A DNA stretch of 64,000 nucleotides from assembly GCF_012184425.1 (NCBI RefSeq), contig NZ_VTOW01000001.1, positions 744,001 through 808,000 on the forward strand. Direction: 5' to 3'. A program made the translations under genes and the position numbers. The first letter of the stretch is position 1. Each line of letters opens with the position of its first letter. Under the pieces are notes generated by a model. It ran no database searches. It saw nothing but the letters and a program-made list of their open reading frames with translations, and was not told the origin of the DNA. The DNA is from Candidatus Manganitrophus noduliformans (GTDB lineage: Bacteria; Nitrospirota; Nitrospiria; SBBL01; Manganitrophaceae). Below are positions 49,148 through 57,479 of the stretch, piece after piece.

Positions 49148-50301
49148 TTGTTTTTCTTTTAATGGCGATCTTGCTGTTCGCTCAGAGCGTGATGGCACAG
49201 CCGTCCATCTCATCTACTTCTGGAGGCTGGTCGCACGGTGCTAGCGTTACGATTTCGGGGAGCGGCTTTGGGACAAAGGCCACGGCGCCGCCGCTACTCT
49301 ACGATGATTTCGAGAGCGGCACTAATGGCTCGAATATAAAACCAAATAACCCTGTAGTGGGTACAGCGTGGGATGATTTTGTCGGCGGTGGCACTCAAGT
49401 TCCAAGATATTCAAACACGATCTCTCGCGGCGTTTCAGTGCTATCGAGTCTTCATGATTTTGAAACAGATGGGACATACAATTCATCGCTGGAATATTTC
49501 AATTCAACAGCTACCACAGTGTACTTCACCTTTTGGTGGAGGCACGAGAAAACCTCAGTGAATTGGAGACGGCAAAACAAGCCTTGGATTCAGTACGGTT
49601 CCAACGGTACATACCCTGAAATGTATACAGGGTTTGGAAGCCCTTCTGATACTGATGGTGGGATTAGAAACAGTATCCAAGATGATCCCGCTCCTGGAAA
49701 TGCAACACTTTACGGCTCGACAAACATTTCCGACATAGATGGGACTTGGGTTAGGCTGGAGGTGTATTTGGTCCAAAGCGATGTCGATGTTGCAAATGGC
49801 ACGTTTTGTTACTGGACCTACAGGTCTTATTTAGGCACACCATCATTTGTAGAAGAAGCCTGCTCCACAACTCAGAAAATGCGAACACAGGATCGTACAT
49901 GGAATCAATGGCATTTTGGCTCCTACTTTACGAACGACGACCCTGCGGGAGCGAAGGGGCGAGTGTATGTTGATGACATATATTTTGATAATACCCGTGC
50001 CAGAGTTGAAATTTGCAATGCTTCCACATGGGCTGCGCGGACGCATTGCGAGATTCAGCGTCCTACGGCCTGGTCCGACACAGAGGTGACTATCGTGACG
50101 AATCAGGGCGATCTCGGCGCGTTGGCTGGTGACTATCTCTATGTTTGCGATTCGGATAATTCATGTAACTCAAACGGATTTGCCTTGTCTGCTTCAGAGG
50201 AAGGAGGGAGCCGCTCAGTGATCACCTCTCCCCGCTCTGGTGTCTCACGAAGCGTAATCACGGCCCCAAGAAGCGGAGCAACTCGGAGCCCGATTCAATG
50301 A
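49144..50301 (+). CDS. exported protein with IPT-like start and lectin-like domain
   Basis: 385 residues from MIVFLLMAILLFAQSVMAQ (signal peptide). PSISSTSGGWSHGASVTISGSGFG resembles an IPT/TIG immunoglobulin-like domain. A large domain with LLYDDFESG, RLEVYLVQSDVD and VYVDDIYFDN follows, in the manner of concanavalin-like glycan-binding folds. Three short RSVIT-type repeats end the protein (SRSVITSPRSGVSRSVITAPRSG). A surface-binding or receptor-binding role is plausible. Confidence 0.6.
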   Translation: MIVFLLMAILLFAQSVMAQPSISSTSGGWSHGASVTISGSGFGTKATAPPLLYDDFESGTNGSNIKPNNPVVGTAWDDFVGGGTQVPRYSNTISRGVSVLSSLHDFETDGTYNSSLEYFNSTATTVYFTFWWRHEKTSVNWRRQNKPWIQYGSNGTYPEMYTGFGSPSDTDGGIRNSIQDDPAPGNATLYGSTNISDIDGTWVRLEVYLVQSDVDVANGTFCYWTYRSYLGTPSFVEEACSTTQKMRTQDRTWNQWHFGSYFTNDDPAGAKGRVYVDDIYFDNTRARVEICNASTWAARTHCEIQRPTAWSDTEVTIVTNQGDLGALAGDYLYVCDSDNSCNSNGFALSASEEGGSRSVITSPRSGVSRSVITAPRSGATRSPIQ

Positions 50302-50489
50302 AGCGCGATTGGGGGAGCTTAGAGAAGTCGTTTGCCATTCTAATCCTTGGATTGACCCTCAGTGCTGTTGTAAGCCAAGTGGCGGCGCACCGTCTCGATA
50401 CGGTCGATGTGTTGGACAAGATCACGATTTTAGAAATGAGAATCACGCACTTGGAAGCCGAAGTAAAACAACTAAAGGAGGGTCAATAA
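50298..50489 (+). CDS. 63-residue membrane-anchored coiled-coil protein
   Basis: One membrane helix (FAILILGLTLSAVVSQVAA) then a leucine-rich coiled coil (VLDKITILEMRITHLEAEVKQLKEG). Layout resembles an inner-membrane spanin or Rz-like protein but is short. Starts in an overlap with the previous stop. Lies next to the holin-like gene. Confidence 0.5.
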   Translation: MKRDWGSLEKSFAILILGLTLSAVVSQVAAHRLDTVDVLDKITILEMRITHLEAEVKQLKEGQ

Positions 50490-50490
50490 A

Positions 50491-50940
50491 ATGAATGATT
50501 TCAAAAAGCAGTTTTCGATGTTCACCGCCATGCTCTTTCTCTTCGGAGCGTTTCTCTTGCTCCCGGTTTTTCATGCTCATGCAGCTGATTTCTCTCTCGG
50601 CGGGCTGAAAATCTCCGTCGGTGAATCGTTTACCAAAACCTCCGACGTTCAGTTTGTCGGGCGCTCCGGGGGTCGGGCCTTCGTCGGCGGCGGCGTCTGC
50701 ACAGGATACGCCTACGGAATCAACGTGGCCGACACGTTCAGCATCGACGCGCTTTCTCTGTGCGCGATTCTCTCCGGCACTTACGACGACGGCGGAGATG
50801 CCAAGTTCGGCGGCGCCGTGGGGATCTCCCCGCTCTCCCTCTTCGGTGGAATGGCGAAGACATTTATCGGGTACGACCTCGCCAATAATCGAGCGGTGCG
50901 CGGCGGGATGACGACGCTTTCTGCTGTGGTGAGTTTCTGA
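50491..50940 (+). CDS. 149-residue exported protein
   Basis: AAGGAGGG before the ATG. A signal peptide ends near HAHA/ADF. The mature domain is Gly-rich and amphipathic with a terminal Phe (LSAVVSF), as in small outer-membrane barrels. A phage-encoded outer-membrane protein could alter receptors. Family unknown. Confidence 0.55.
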   Translation: MNDFKKQFSMFTAMLFLFGAFLLLPVFHAHAADFSLGGLKISVGESFTKTSDVQFVGRSGGRAFVGGGVCTGYAYGINVADTFSIDALSLCAILSGTYDDGGDAKFGGAVGISPLSLFGGMAKTFIGYDLANNRAVRGGMTTLSAVVSF

Positions 50941-51125
50941 TGGCCGAAAAACTCAAAAGCCGGAAGCTGTGGGCGACGGTTTTGACCTCGGTGATCGTGG
51001 CGATGAATTCGCAATTGGAGTTTATCCCGGCCGATTCGGTCGATACGGTCGTGAACCTCATCATGATTTACATCGGTGGTCAAGCCGTGGTCGATGCGGC
51101 GGCAGCGGTGAAAAAGCAGGGGTAA
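50940..51125 (+). CDS. holin-like protein
   Basis: 61 residues. KSRKLWATVLTSVIVAMNSQLEFIPADSVDTVVNLIMIYIGGQAVVDAAAAVKK has a basic start and two hydrophobic helices, as in small phage holins. Holins form pores for lysis. No endolysin lies beside it in this window. Confidence 0.6.
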   Translation: MAEKLKSRKLWATVLTSVIVAMNSQLEFIPADSVDTVVNLIMIYIGGQAVVDAAAAVKKQG

Positions 51126-51126
51126 A

Positions 51127-53178
51127 GTGGCCGGACGTGGGCTCCTTGTAGTCAAAACCAATAACGAGCTGGCTGCCGAAGAGCAGGCCTCGGCGAATAC
51201 TGCGGCGCTGCTCTCGGCGCGGCCTCAGTTGACCGGGCTGTCCGGATACCTCTACGGTTTATGGGAAGAGGCAAAACGGGCGAAACAGCCGATCGAGACG
51301 CAGATTCTAAAGAACATGCGTCAAGTAAACGGGCAGTATGAGCCCGATAAGCTGGCGGCGATTCGTTCGATCCGGGGGCCTGAAATCTACGCCATGCTCA
51401 CGGCTGCGAAGTGTCGGGCGGCGAAAGCCTGGGTTTCCGACATCCTCAAGCCGGCCGGGGATCGTCCCTGGTCCTTGGAGCCAACACCGGTTCCCGAGAT
51501 GCCCCCGGAAGTTGAGGAGGAGATTCGGCAGGGGCTTAAAGAGCAGATCATTCAAAACGCGGCGATGGCTGCTGCAGAGACGGGCTCCCCGGTCGATGTT
51601 TCGATGGTCATCGGCATGATCGAGGAGAAAGCGGCCGAGATCAAGGATGTCATTCGAAGGGCGCTGACCGAGAAAGCCAAGGAAGCGCTCAAGCGCATGT
51701 CCGATAAGATCGCCGATCAATTGGTGGAAGGAAAGTGGCAGAAGGCGTTTGACGCGGTAATCGGCGACGTCATCAAGTTTCCGGCCGGGATTCTAAAAGG
51801 GCCGATCATTCGCCGGCGGAAGGTCAAAAAGTGGGTCGCCGGTCCGGACGGATGGAAGTATCAATCGTCCGAAGAGTTGGTGCTCGAATTCGAGCGGGTC
51901 CACCCGCTTGACGCATATCCGGAAGGCGATTCGACCGGGCCGAACGACGGTTATTTCTTCCAGCGGCACCGGATGAGCCGGAAGGATATCGTCGCTTTAA
52001 TCGGCGTTCCCGGCTACAACGAGGCGGAAATCCGGATCGTCCTCGAAGAGTTCGGAAAAGGCGGCCTCAAAGAGTGGTTGGTTCCCGACTCCGATCGGGC
52101 GATGCAGGAGAATCGTGATTCATCGTCTGAATGGTCTTCGACTAAGATCGAAGCGCTGGAATTTTGGGGATCGTGTCAGGGGCGGCTGCTTTTAGAGCAT
52201 GGCGTTCCGGAGAAGTTTATCCCGGACCCGATTCTGGAATACGAAATAAACGCCTGGATGATCGGCGGCCATGTGATCAAGGCGGTGGTCAATCCGGATC
52301 AAACAGGAAGTCACCCCTATTCGGTCACCTCCTACGAGAAGATCGACGGTTCTTGGTGGGGGAAGGGTGTTCCCGAAGTCATGGCCGATTCCCAGGAGGC
52401 GATCAATGCCGCTTCCCGCGCTCTGGTTCAGAACGTGGCGATGGCGAGCGGGCCCCTGACGGAGATTGATATTGACCGGTTGGCTCCCGGCGAGAACGGC
52501 GAGGTGATCTGGCCATGGCGGACCTTCAAAGTCACAAGCACCGTGATGAAAGAAGGCAAGGCGGTCAACTTTTACCAGCCGCGTTTGATCGCGCGGGATT
52601 TGATCGAAGTTTGCGACAAGTATGAGCGTCAGGCGGACGAAGAAACAGGCATTCCGCGGTACGCTCATGGTGACCCAAATATCGAGGGCGCGGGGAACAC
52701 CGCCTCGGGGCTTTCAATGCTGATGACGGCGGCGGCGCGCGGGATTAAGGATCTGGTCGGCTCCATTGACATGGATCTGATTTCTCCGACGATTGAGCGA
52801 GTTTATGAATTCAACATGCGGTTCGATCTGGATCAGTCGATGAAGGGGGATGCTCGGGTGGTTGCCCGCGGGGTGTCTTCTCTGATGGCGAAAGAACAGC
52901 GGACGCTTCGGGTCAACGAAACGCTCGAGAAAACGAACAACCCGATCGACTTCGCGCTCATGGGGCCGGACGGCCGCAAGGAGCTTTTGAAAGAGTCGAT
53001 CAAGGCGCTTGATGGCGTCGAGGTCGACAAAGTTGTTCCGGAAGGTCCGGCGATGACAACGGCGGTTGCTCCGGTCGGTCCTGGGCCTGGGGGCGATAAA
53101 AAGCAGCAGAAGTTGAATCCGGCTGGACAGCCGGCAGGCGGGAAAGAGACCCAGGTTGTAGCGGCGGGAGGGAAGTGA
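51127..53178 (+). CDS. portal protein
   Basis: 683 residues from GTG. Long helical protein with YEPDKLAAIRSIRGPEIYAMLTAAKCRAAKAWVSDILKPAGDRPW near the start and WWGKGVPEVMADSQEAINAASRALVQNVAMASGP in the middle, followed by a Pro/Gly tail. The pattern and length fit podovirus-type portals, and the following scaffold and coat genes support it. Confidence 0.8.
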   Translation: MAGRGLLVVKTNNELAAEEQASANTAALLSARPQLTGLSGYLYGLWEEAKRAKQPIETQILKNMRQVNGQYEPDKLAAIRSIRGPEIYAMLTAAKCRAAKAWVSDILKPAGDRPWSLEPTPVPEMPPEVEEEIRQGLKEQIIQNAAMAAAETGSPVDVSMVIGMIEEKAAEIKDVIRRALTEKAKEALKRMSDKIADQLVEGKWQKAFDAVIGDVIKFPAGILKGPIIRRRKVKKWVAGPDGWKYQSSEELVLEFERVHPLDAYPEGDSTGPNDGYFFQRHRMSRKDIVALIGVPGYNEAEIRIVLEEFGKGGLKEWLVPDSDRAMQENRDSSSEWSSTKIEALEFWGSCQGRLLLEHGVPEKFIPDPILEYEINAWMIGGHVIKAVVNPDQTGSHPYSVTSYEKIDGSWWGKGVPEVMADSQEAINAASRALVQNVAMASGPLTEIDIDRLAPGENGEVIWPWRTFKVTSTVMKEGKAVNFYQPRLIARDLIEVCDKYERQADEETGIPRYAHGDPNIEGAGNTASGLSMLMTAAARGIKDLVGSIDMDLISPTIERVYEFNMRFDLDQSMKGDARVVARGVSSLMAKEQRTLRVNETLEKTNNPIDFALMGPDGRKELLKESIKALDGVEVDKVVPEGPAMTTAVAPVGPGPGGDKKQQKLNPAGQPAGGKETQVVAAGGK

Positions 53179-53456
53179 TGTTGATGGAACCGTCACAAAG
53201 CGTTTTGCGGGCGATGGCGACCTTAAAAGCCGACCCCAGGATTGCACCCAACTTGATTACCTGGCTGAAAGAAAGCCTTCGGTTGACGGACGAGTTGAAT
53301 CGTCGGGCGAAGGGCGAGCTCCTTTTGCAGAGTCAGGGCGCAGCGCAAACGCTTGAAGAGATGATTAATTATATCGACAAGGCGGAAACGATTTTGAAAG
53401 CTTTGGAAGGACAGCCGGAGAAGCATGCTCCGCGCGTTGTTCCGAGTGTTTACTAA
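53178..53456 (+). CDS. 92-residue unknown protein
   Basis: GGAGGG precedes the start; GTG at 53175 is also possible. Helical (LITWLKESLRLTDELNRRAKGELLLQSQGAAQTLEEMI). Lies between portal and scaffold genes, so perhaps a small head-assembly protein. Confidence 0.55.
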   Translation: MLMEPSQSVLRAMATLKADPRIAPNLITWLKESLRLTDELNRRAKGELLLQSQGAAQTLEEMINYIDKAETILKALEGQPEKHAPRVVPSVY

Positions 53457-53470
53457 CGGAGGGATATTAC

Positions 53471-53791
53471 ATGGGTTCTCTTGAAAAAGGCTCTTCTGTG
53501 AAGTCTCAGATTGTTGGAAATGGTCCATTTGTGAACCCATTGGGTGGCGTTGGTGCCATGGGGATGCCAAGGTATCAATGCCATAAGAAGGTATGGGCGT
53601 TGAAAATCCGTTCAGTTGAGGGAAACAGAATTACGCCGGAAGAAAGTGGTTATGCCTCTTTTGTTGTGCCTGATGAATTTATTCAGAAACACAATCCTCA
53701 GATCGGTGGTTATTTCGTGGTTTACGAGGATGGCTATCATTCGTATTCTCCGGCAAAAGCTTTTGAGGAAGGCTATACGTTAATCAGGTAA
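53471..53791 (+). CDS. 106-residue unknown protein
   Basis: Good ribosome site. RYQCHKKVWALKIRSVEGNRITPEESGYASFVVPDEFIQKH and GYHSYSPAKAFEEGYTLI form a compact beta-rich block common in phage accessory proteins. Function unknown. Ends near cassette T3. Confidence 0.6.
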   Translation: MGSLEKGSSVKSQIVGNGPFVNPLGGVGAMGMPRYQCHKKVWALKIRSVEGNRITPEESGYASFVVPDEFIQKHNPQIGGYFVVYEDGYHSYSPAKAFEEGYTLIR

Positions 53792-53805
53792 TTATCGCAT
53801 TACAG

Positions 53806-53888
53806 TAATTCGATAATTTAACAGGGTACCCACACAACGGCCCCTTGGAAACACCGAGAAATCGGCTTCCAAGGGGCTTTTTTATTTT
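53806..53888 (+). terminator. leader-terminator cassette T3 with upstream AATTATCG repeats
   Basis: AATTATCG (53790-53797) and CGATAATT (53811-53818) flank the entry. GGGTACCCACACAA (53824-53837) leads to GCCCCTTGGAA (53840-53850), pairing with TTCCAAGGGGC (53867-53877), then a T-run. A CCGA/TCGG mini-stem lies inside. Same family as T1, T2 and T4. Confidence 0.8.
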
Positions 53889-53993
53889 GGCCGAAGACCG
53901 GAACGGCTCGGCAATTACAAACGCACAGAACACCGCTTCATCGGCGGCTCTGTCACGCGAAGACGCTTCGGCGCTCGCACAAAGGAGAGATCC

Positions 53994-54998
53994 ATGGCGA
54001 TACCAGCAGCAGTAAGAGCACAGGAAGAGAGGGCAATACAGGCTCACCGAGAGGCCTATCAAAAGCCGGCTGATCCTCAACCGGCCCAGGTCGAAACCCC
54101 GACGGCGACACCGCCGGCACCGCCTCATGTTCCAGGGAATACCGCGCCCGCGGCTCCCCAGGCGCCACAGGCTGGGGGACTTCCGACCGGACCAGCAGGT
54201 GAAGACCACAAACAGAAATTCGAGGTGTTGCAGGGGAAGTATAACGCTGAGGTGCCAAGGCTTCACGCGGAGTTAAGGGAGGTACGCGCTCTTTTGGCCG
54301 CAGCCCAGGCGCAAATTTCCGCGCTGCAAAACCAGCCCCCTTCCAATCAGGTTCAGGGAAAAACAGGTGATAGCGACGTTCTCAAGAAGGTTCGAGATGA
54401 GTTTGGGGATGAGCTCGCCGACGGCTTGCTCGCCTTAATCGAGTCGAAATCCGAAGAGAAGGCCGCGAAGATCCGGCAGGAATTCGCTCCGATCGCGGAG
54501 CGGGTCAATACCGTCGAGACACGTCAGGTCAAGTCGGCTGGCCAACGATTTTTTGAGGATCTCCGGAAAGAGGTTCCCAAATTCGATCAGTTGAACGGAA
54601 CTGGAAATGGGGACGGTCATCCTGAATTTCTCACCTGGCTTGGTTCCTTTGAACCGTATGCCGGGAAAACCTACCAAGCGTTGCTGGAAGACGCCTACTC
54701 CGCATTGGACGCACAACGGGCCGCGCGGATCGTTAAAGGGTGGCCGGGATATGCCGTTTATGCGGCTCCACCGGCTGCACCCGCTTTGAATCCGCAGGTT
54801 GAGTCGTTGATCGACCCGGGTCCGTCTCGTCCGAACACACAACCGACAGGTCAAACGAAGCCAACTTACACCCAAGATCAGATTCGGATCTTCTATGACG
54901 AGGTGCGGCGCGGTTTATGGCGAACCAGGGAAAAGGAACGTGCTGCGAAAGATGCAGATATCGCGCTTGCTTCTAAGGAGGGCCGAATCGTCGGGTGA
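53994..54998 (+). CDS. scaffolding protein
   Basis: 334 residues. A Pro/Ala-rich disordered N-terminal third, then a coiled coil (VPRLHAELREVRALLAAAQAQISALQNQ), then helical segments and an acidic-basic C-terminus. Position directly before the coat gene and composition fit a head scaffold, which guides coat assembly and is lost from mature heads. Confidence 0.75.
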   Translation: MAIPAAVRAQEERAIQAHREAYQKPADPQPAQVETPTATPPAPPHVPGNTAPAAPQAPQAGGLPTGPAGEDHKQKFEVLQGKYNAEVPRLHAELREVRALLAAAQAQISALQNQPPSNQVQGKTGDSDVLKKVRDEFGDELADGLLALIESKSEEKAAKIRQEFAPIAERVNTVETRQVKSAGQRFFEDLRKEVPKFDQLNGTGNGDGHPEFLTWLGSFEPYAGKTYQALLEDAYSALDAQRAARIVKGWPGYAVYAAPPAAPALNPQVESLIDPGPSRPNTQPTGQTKPTYTQDQIRIFYDEVRRGLWRTREKERAAKDADIALASKEGRIVG

Positions 54999-55021
54999 CA
55001 ACCGATGAGGAGGAATAAAAG

Positions 55022-55951
55022 ATGTTTCCAGCAGCGACAGGAATGCCCAACTACTCTCCCACAGGGACGAGTAAATTTATCCCGGAGATTTGGTCCGGAA
55101 AGCTCGTTGTGAAGTTCTACGACGCCTGCGTTCTCGCCGATATCAGCAACACCGATTACGAAGGCGAGATCAAAAAGCATGGGGATACCGTAAACATCCG
55201 GACCATTCCCAACATGACCATCCGGCCCTATAAGAAGGGTCAGATTCTCCAGACCGAGCGGCCTGAGAGCCCGGCGCTCTCCCTGCTGATCGACAAGGGG
55301 CAGTATTTCGCCATTGTCATCGACAACGTGGACAAGTATCAGAGCGATATCCCTCTGATGGATCGGTGGGCGGAAGACGCTTCCGAGCAGATGAAAATCG
55401 TGGTCGATACCGATGTGCTCGGAAACATCTATGTCGACGTCCATGCGTCGAACAAGGGGTTAACGGCCGGGAGAAAGTCCGCGAGCTTTAACCTGGGCGC
55501 CACCGGATCTCCTGTCACCCTCACCAAGGTCAACATCGTCGATTATTTGGTCGACATGGGGACCGTGCTCGATGAGCAGAATATCCCTGAGCAGGGTCGG
55601 TTTGTCATTCTTCCGGCCTGGGCGATCGGAATGCTCAAGAAGTCCGATATCCGGGATGCTTCTCTGACCGGGGACACCATCTCTCCGATGCGAAACGGTA
55701 AGGTCGGCATGGTCGACCGCTTCACGGTTTACCTCTCGAACAACCTGAGCACCGCCTCCGATGGTGGATCGACCTGCTACAACATCCTCTTCGGGCACAA
55801 ACTGGCGACCACCTTCGCGGCTCAGATGACTGAGATGGACACCTTGAAAGTGGAATCGACCTTCGGGCAGCTCGTTCGAGGCCTGAAAGTCTACGGCTAC
55901 AAGGTGGTCAAACCGGAAGCCCTGGGCCATTTCTACGCGAAGAAGGGATAG
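55022..55951 (+). CDS. major capsid (coat) protein
   Basis: 309 residues. The start FIPEIWSGKLVVKFYDACVLADISNTDYEGEIKKHGDTVNI is typical of HK97-fold P22-type coat proteins. IVIDNVDKYQSDIPLMDRWAEDASEQMKI and the C-terminal LVRGLKVYGYKVVKPEAL complete the family pattern. Forms the icosahedral head. GGAGGAAT precedes the ATG. A strong hairpin follows at 55983. Confidence 0.88.
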   Translation: MFPAATGMPNYSPTGTSKFIPEIWSGKLVVKFYDACVLADISNTDYEGEIKKHGDTVNIRTIPNMTIRPYKKGQILQTERPESPALSLLIDKGQYFAIVIDNVDKYQSDIPLMDRWAEDASEQMKIVVDTDVLGNIYVDVHASNKGLTAGRKSASFNLGATGSPVTLTKVNIVDYLVDMGTVLDEQNIPEQGRFVILPAWAIGMLKKSDIRDASLTGDTISPMRNGKVGMVDRFTVYLSNNLSTASDGGSTCYNILFGHKLATTFAAQMTEMDTLKVESTFGQLVRGLKVYGYKVVKPEALGHFYAKKG

Positions 55952-55982
55952 TCCCGACTGCGTGAGAGCTGATTAAAAACGT

Positions 55983-56010
55983 GTCCCCGCCTCGTTCATG
56001 GGGCGGGGAC
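55983..56010 (+). other. hairpin after the coat gene
   Basis: GTCCCCGCC (55983-55991) pairs with GGCGGGGAC (56002-56010) around a ten-base loop. There is no following T-run. It may protect the abundant coat message. Confidence 0.55.
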
Positions 56011-56035
56011 CATCAGAGGAAAAGGAGATACCAAA

Positions 56036-56470
56036 ATGGCAACACTCGATAAGACTGGCGGGGCTTCCGTATCGGCGGCACAGCCCTGGGATGGGAAAGA
56101 CCGGTATGGTGTCATCGAAAAAGAGATCGACCTTGCCGGAGTGGCGACCGGGGACGTTCTTCAGTGTCTCAAGGTTAAGGACGGGTTTCTTGTCCACAAC
56201 GTTACGACCAAGATCGTGACCGCCTCCGATAAGGTCACCACGGCCGACGTCGGAGACGGCGCGGACCCGAACGGGTTCGACAATCAGATTGACCTTGCGG
56301 CGGCTGCCGGCACTCGAACAAAGGGTCTCGGTGGAACAGATCAATTCGTGACAGATGACGGGAAGCTTTACAGCGCGGACGACACGATTGATCTGACGGT
56401 GACGGTGACCTCTGGCCCAATCACGGTCGGAAAAGTCCTGGTCTCGGCGCTCTACACCCGGGTCGGTTGA
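56036..56470 (+). CDS. head decoration or auxiliary protein
   Basis: 144 residues, beta-rich (KVTTADVGDGADPNGFDNQIDLAAAAGT), no charge clusters. It lies directly after the coat gene with a good ribosome site. Structural role inferred from position and composition. Confidence 0.65.
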   Translation: MATLDKTGGASVSAAQPWDGKDRYGVIEKEIDLAGVATGDVLQCLKVKDGFLVHNVTTKIVTASDKVTTADVGDGADPNGFDNQIDLAAAAGTRTKGLGGTDQFVTDDGKLYSADDTIDLTVTVTSGPITVGKVLVSALYTRVG

Positions 56471-56527
56471 TCCGTTTTTGATGCGGGAGGAGTGAACAGT
56501 TAACCCAATTCAGAAAAGGAGAATCCC

Positions 56528-56983
56528 ATGTCAGGACGTGTAACCCATGAAATAGATTTGGAGAAGCCCCTGATTCGCGGGGTGGAGTTGACCCCGGATG
56601 CGGCTGAACTGAATAAGTTCAACCTCTTAACCGGGGAGAAAGTGGTCAAGGCGGTGACCGGAGAGATTAATTTCAACGTCGCCTCTCCGTTCGACGTGTC
56701 CTTGGGGGTCATTCCCAAGGGCGCGATCATCATCGAGACGATCGTCAATGTTATCACGGTCTTCAACGCCGGGACCACGAACGTCTTGGTTGTTGGCAAA
56801 GCCGGGACCGCGAATGAGCTGGTGGCCGAGGGGGATGTCAACGAAGCGTCTGCAACGCTTCAAAGGGTTGCGAAGAATATCGCGGCGCTTGCCGCCGACA
56901 CCGAGTATCTTGCAAATTACACCCAAACCGGTGGGGCGGCGACCACAGGAAAGGCAAGAGTTACCATCGTGTATCTCATCTAG
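56528..56983 (+). CDS. second head decoration-like protein
   Basis: 151 residues. Contains VASPFDVSLGVIPKGAIIIETIVNVITVFNAGTTNVLVVGKAGTANELV, a beta-barrel-like repeat resembling the preceding protein in style. AAAGGAG precedes the ATG. Followed by another hairpin. Confidence 0.65.
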   Translation: MSGRVTHEIDLEKPLIRGVELTPDAAELNKFNLLTGEKVVKAVTGEINFNVASPFDVSLGVIPKGAIIIETIVNVITVFNAGTTNVLVVGKAGTANELVAEGDVNEASATLQRVAKNIAALAADTEYLANYTQTGGAATTGKARVTIVYLI

Positions 56984-56990
56984 TCAAATG

Positions 56991-57015
56991 GGCGGGGGGC
57001 TTCGCGCTCCCCGCC
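56991..57015 (+). other. hairpin between head genes
   Basis: GGCGGGG (56991-56997) pairs with CCCCGCC (57009-57015), with a short GGCTTCGCGCT loop region. It lies between the decoration protein and the next gene and has no T-run. Confidence 0.5.
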
Positions 57016-57031
57016 TGAATAGGAGGGTGGT

Positions 57032-57469
57032 ATGGCGGAAGCAACTTATCTTAAGAAAAAGAGTGATCCGCGGCCGATCATTCCGGTCGAAGATCTCTAT
57101 ATTTGGAATCCCATCTTGGCAGAGCGGGAAGACATGGAGGTTTACGTGCCTGGTCAGGTTTCGGTGTCTCCTGTTGGGTTGCAGCCTCCGAGTCAGGAGA
57201 ATGCAATCGTTATCGATCCGTCTGATTTTCAGCCGGGTGATAGCGTGAAGCTCTCTCCAGAAGACGAGCTTAATACGATGACCGTCGATCCGAATCGAAT
57301 CAAGGCGATTGTCGAAGCGATCGGAAAACTTGATCCGAAAAAGGATTATACCAAGAAGACCCCGCAGCGGGAGGCCATGCCTCGGGTGGAATCGATTGAG
57401 CGGTTGACCGGGTTTAAATTGGAGCCCGGAGAGCGTGATATCGCCTTAGAGGCAATGAAGGCCGCCTAA
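57032..57469 (+). CDS. 145-residue head/neck-region protein
   Basis: Pro-rich N-terminus with beta content (PRPIIPVEDLYIWNPILAEREDMEVYVPGQVSVSPVG), helical C-terminus. Family unknown; position suggests a head-completion role. Confidence 0.55.
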   Translation: MAEATYLKKKSDPRPIIPVEDLYIWNPILAEREDMEVYVPGQVSVSPVGLQPPSQENAIVIDPSDFQPGDSVKLSPEDELNTMTVDPNRIKAIVEAIGKLDPKKDYTKKTPQREAMPRVESIERLTGFKLEPGERDIALEAMKAA

Positions 57470-57479
57470 AGGAGCGTCG

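Noticed and set aside
53887-54015. 42-codon TTG ORF with coding-like composition before the scaffold gene
   Set aside because: It begins in the T-run of terminator T3, has no ribosome site, and ends inside the scaffold gene. It may be a remnant.
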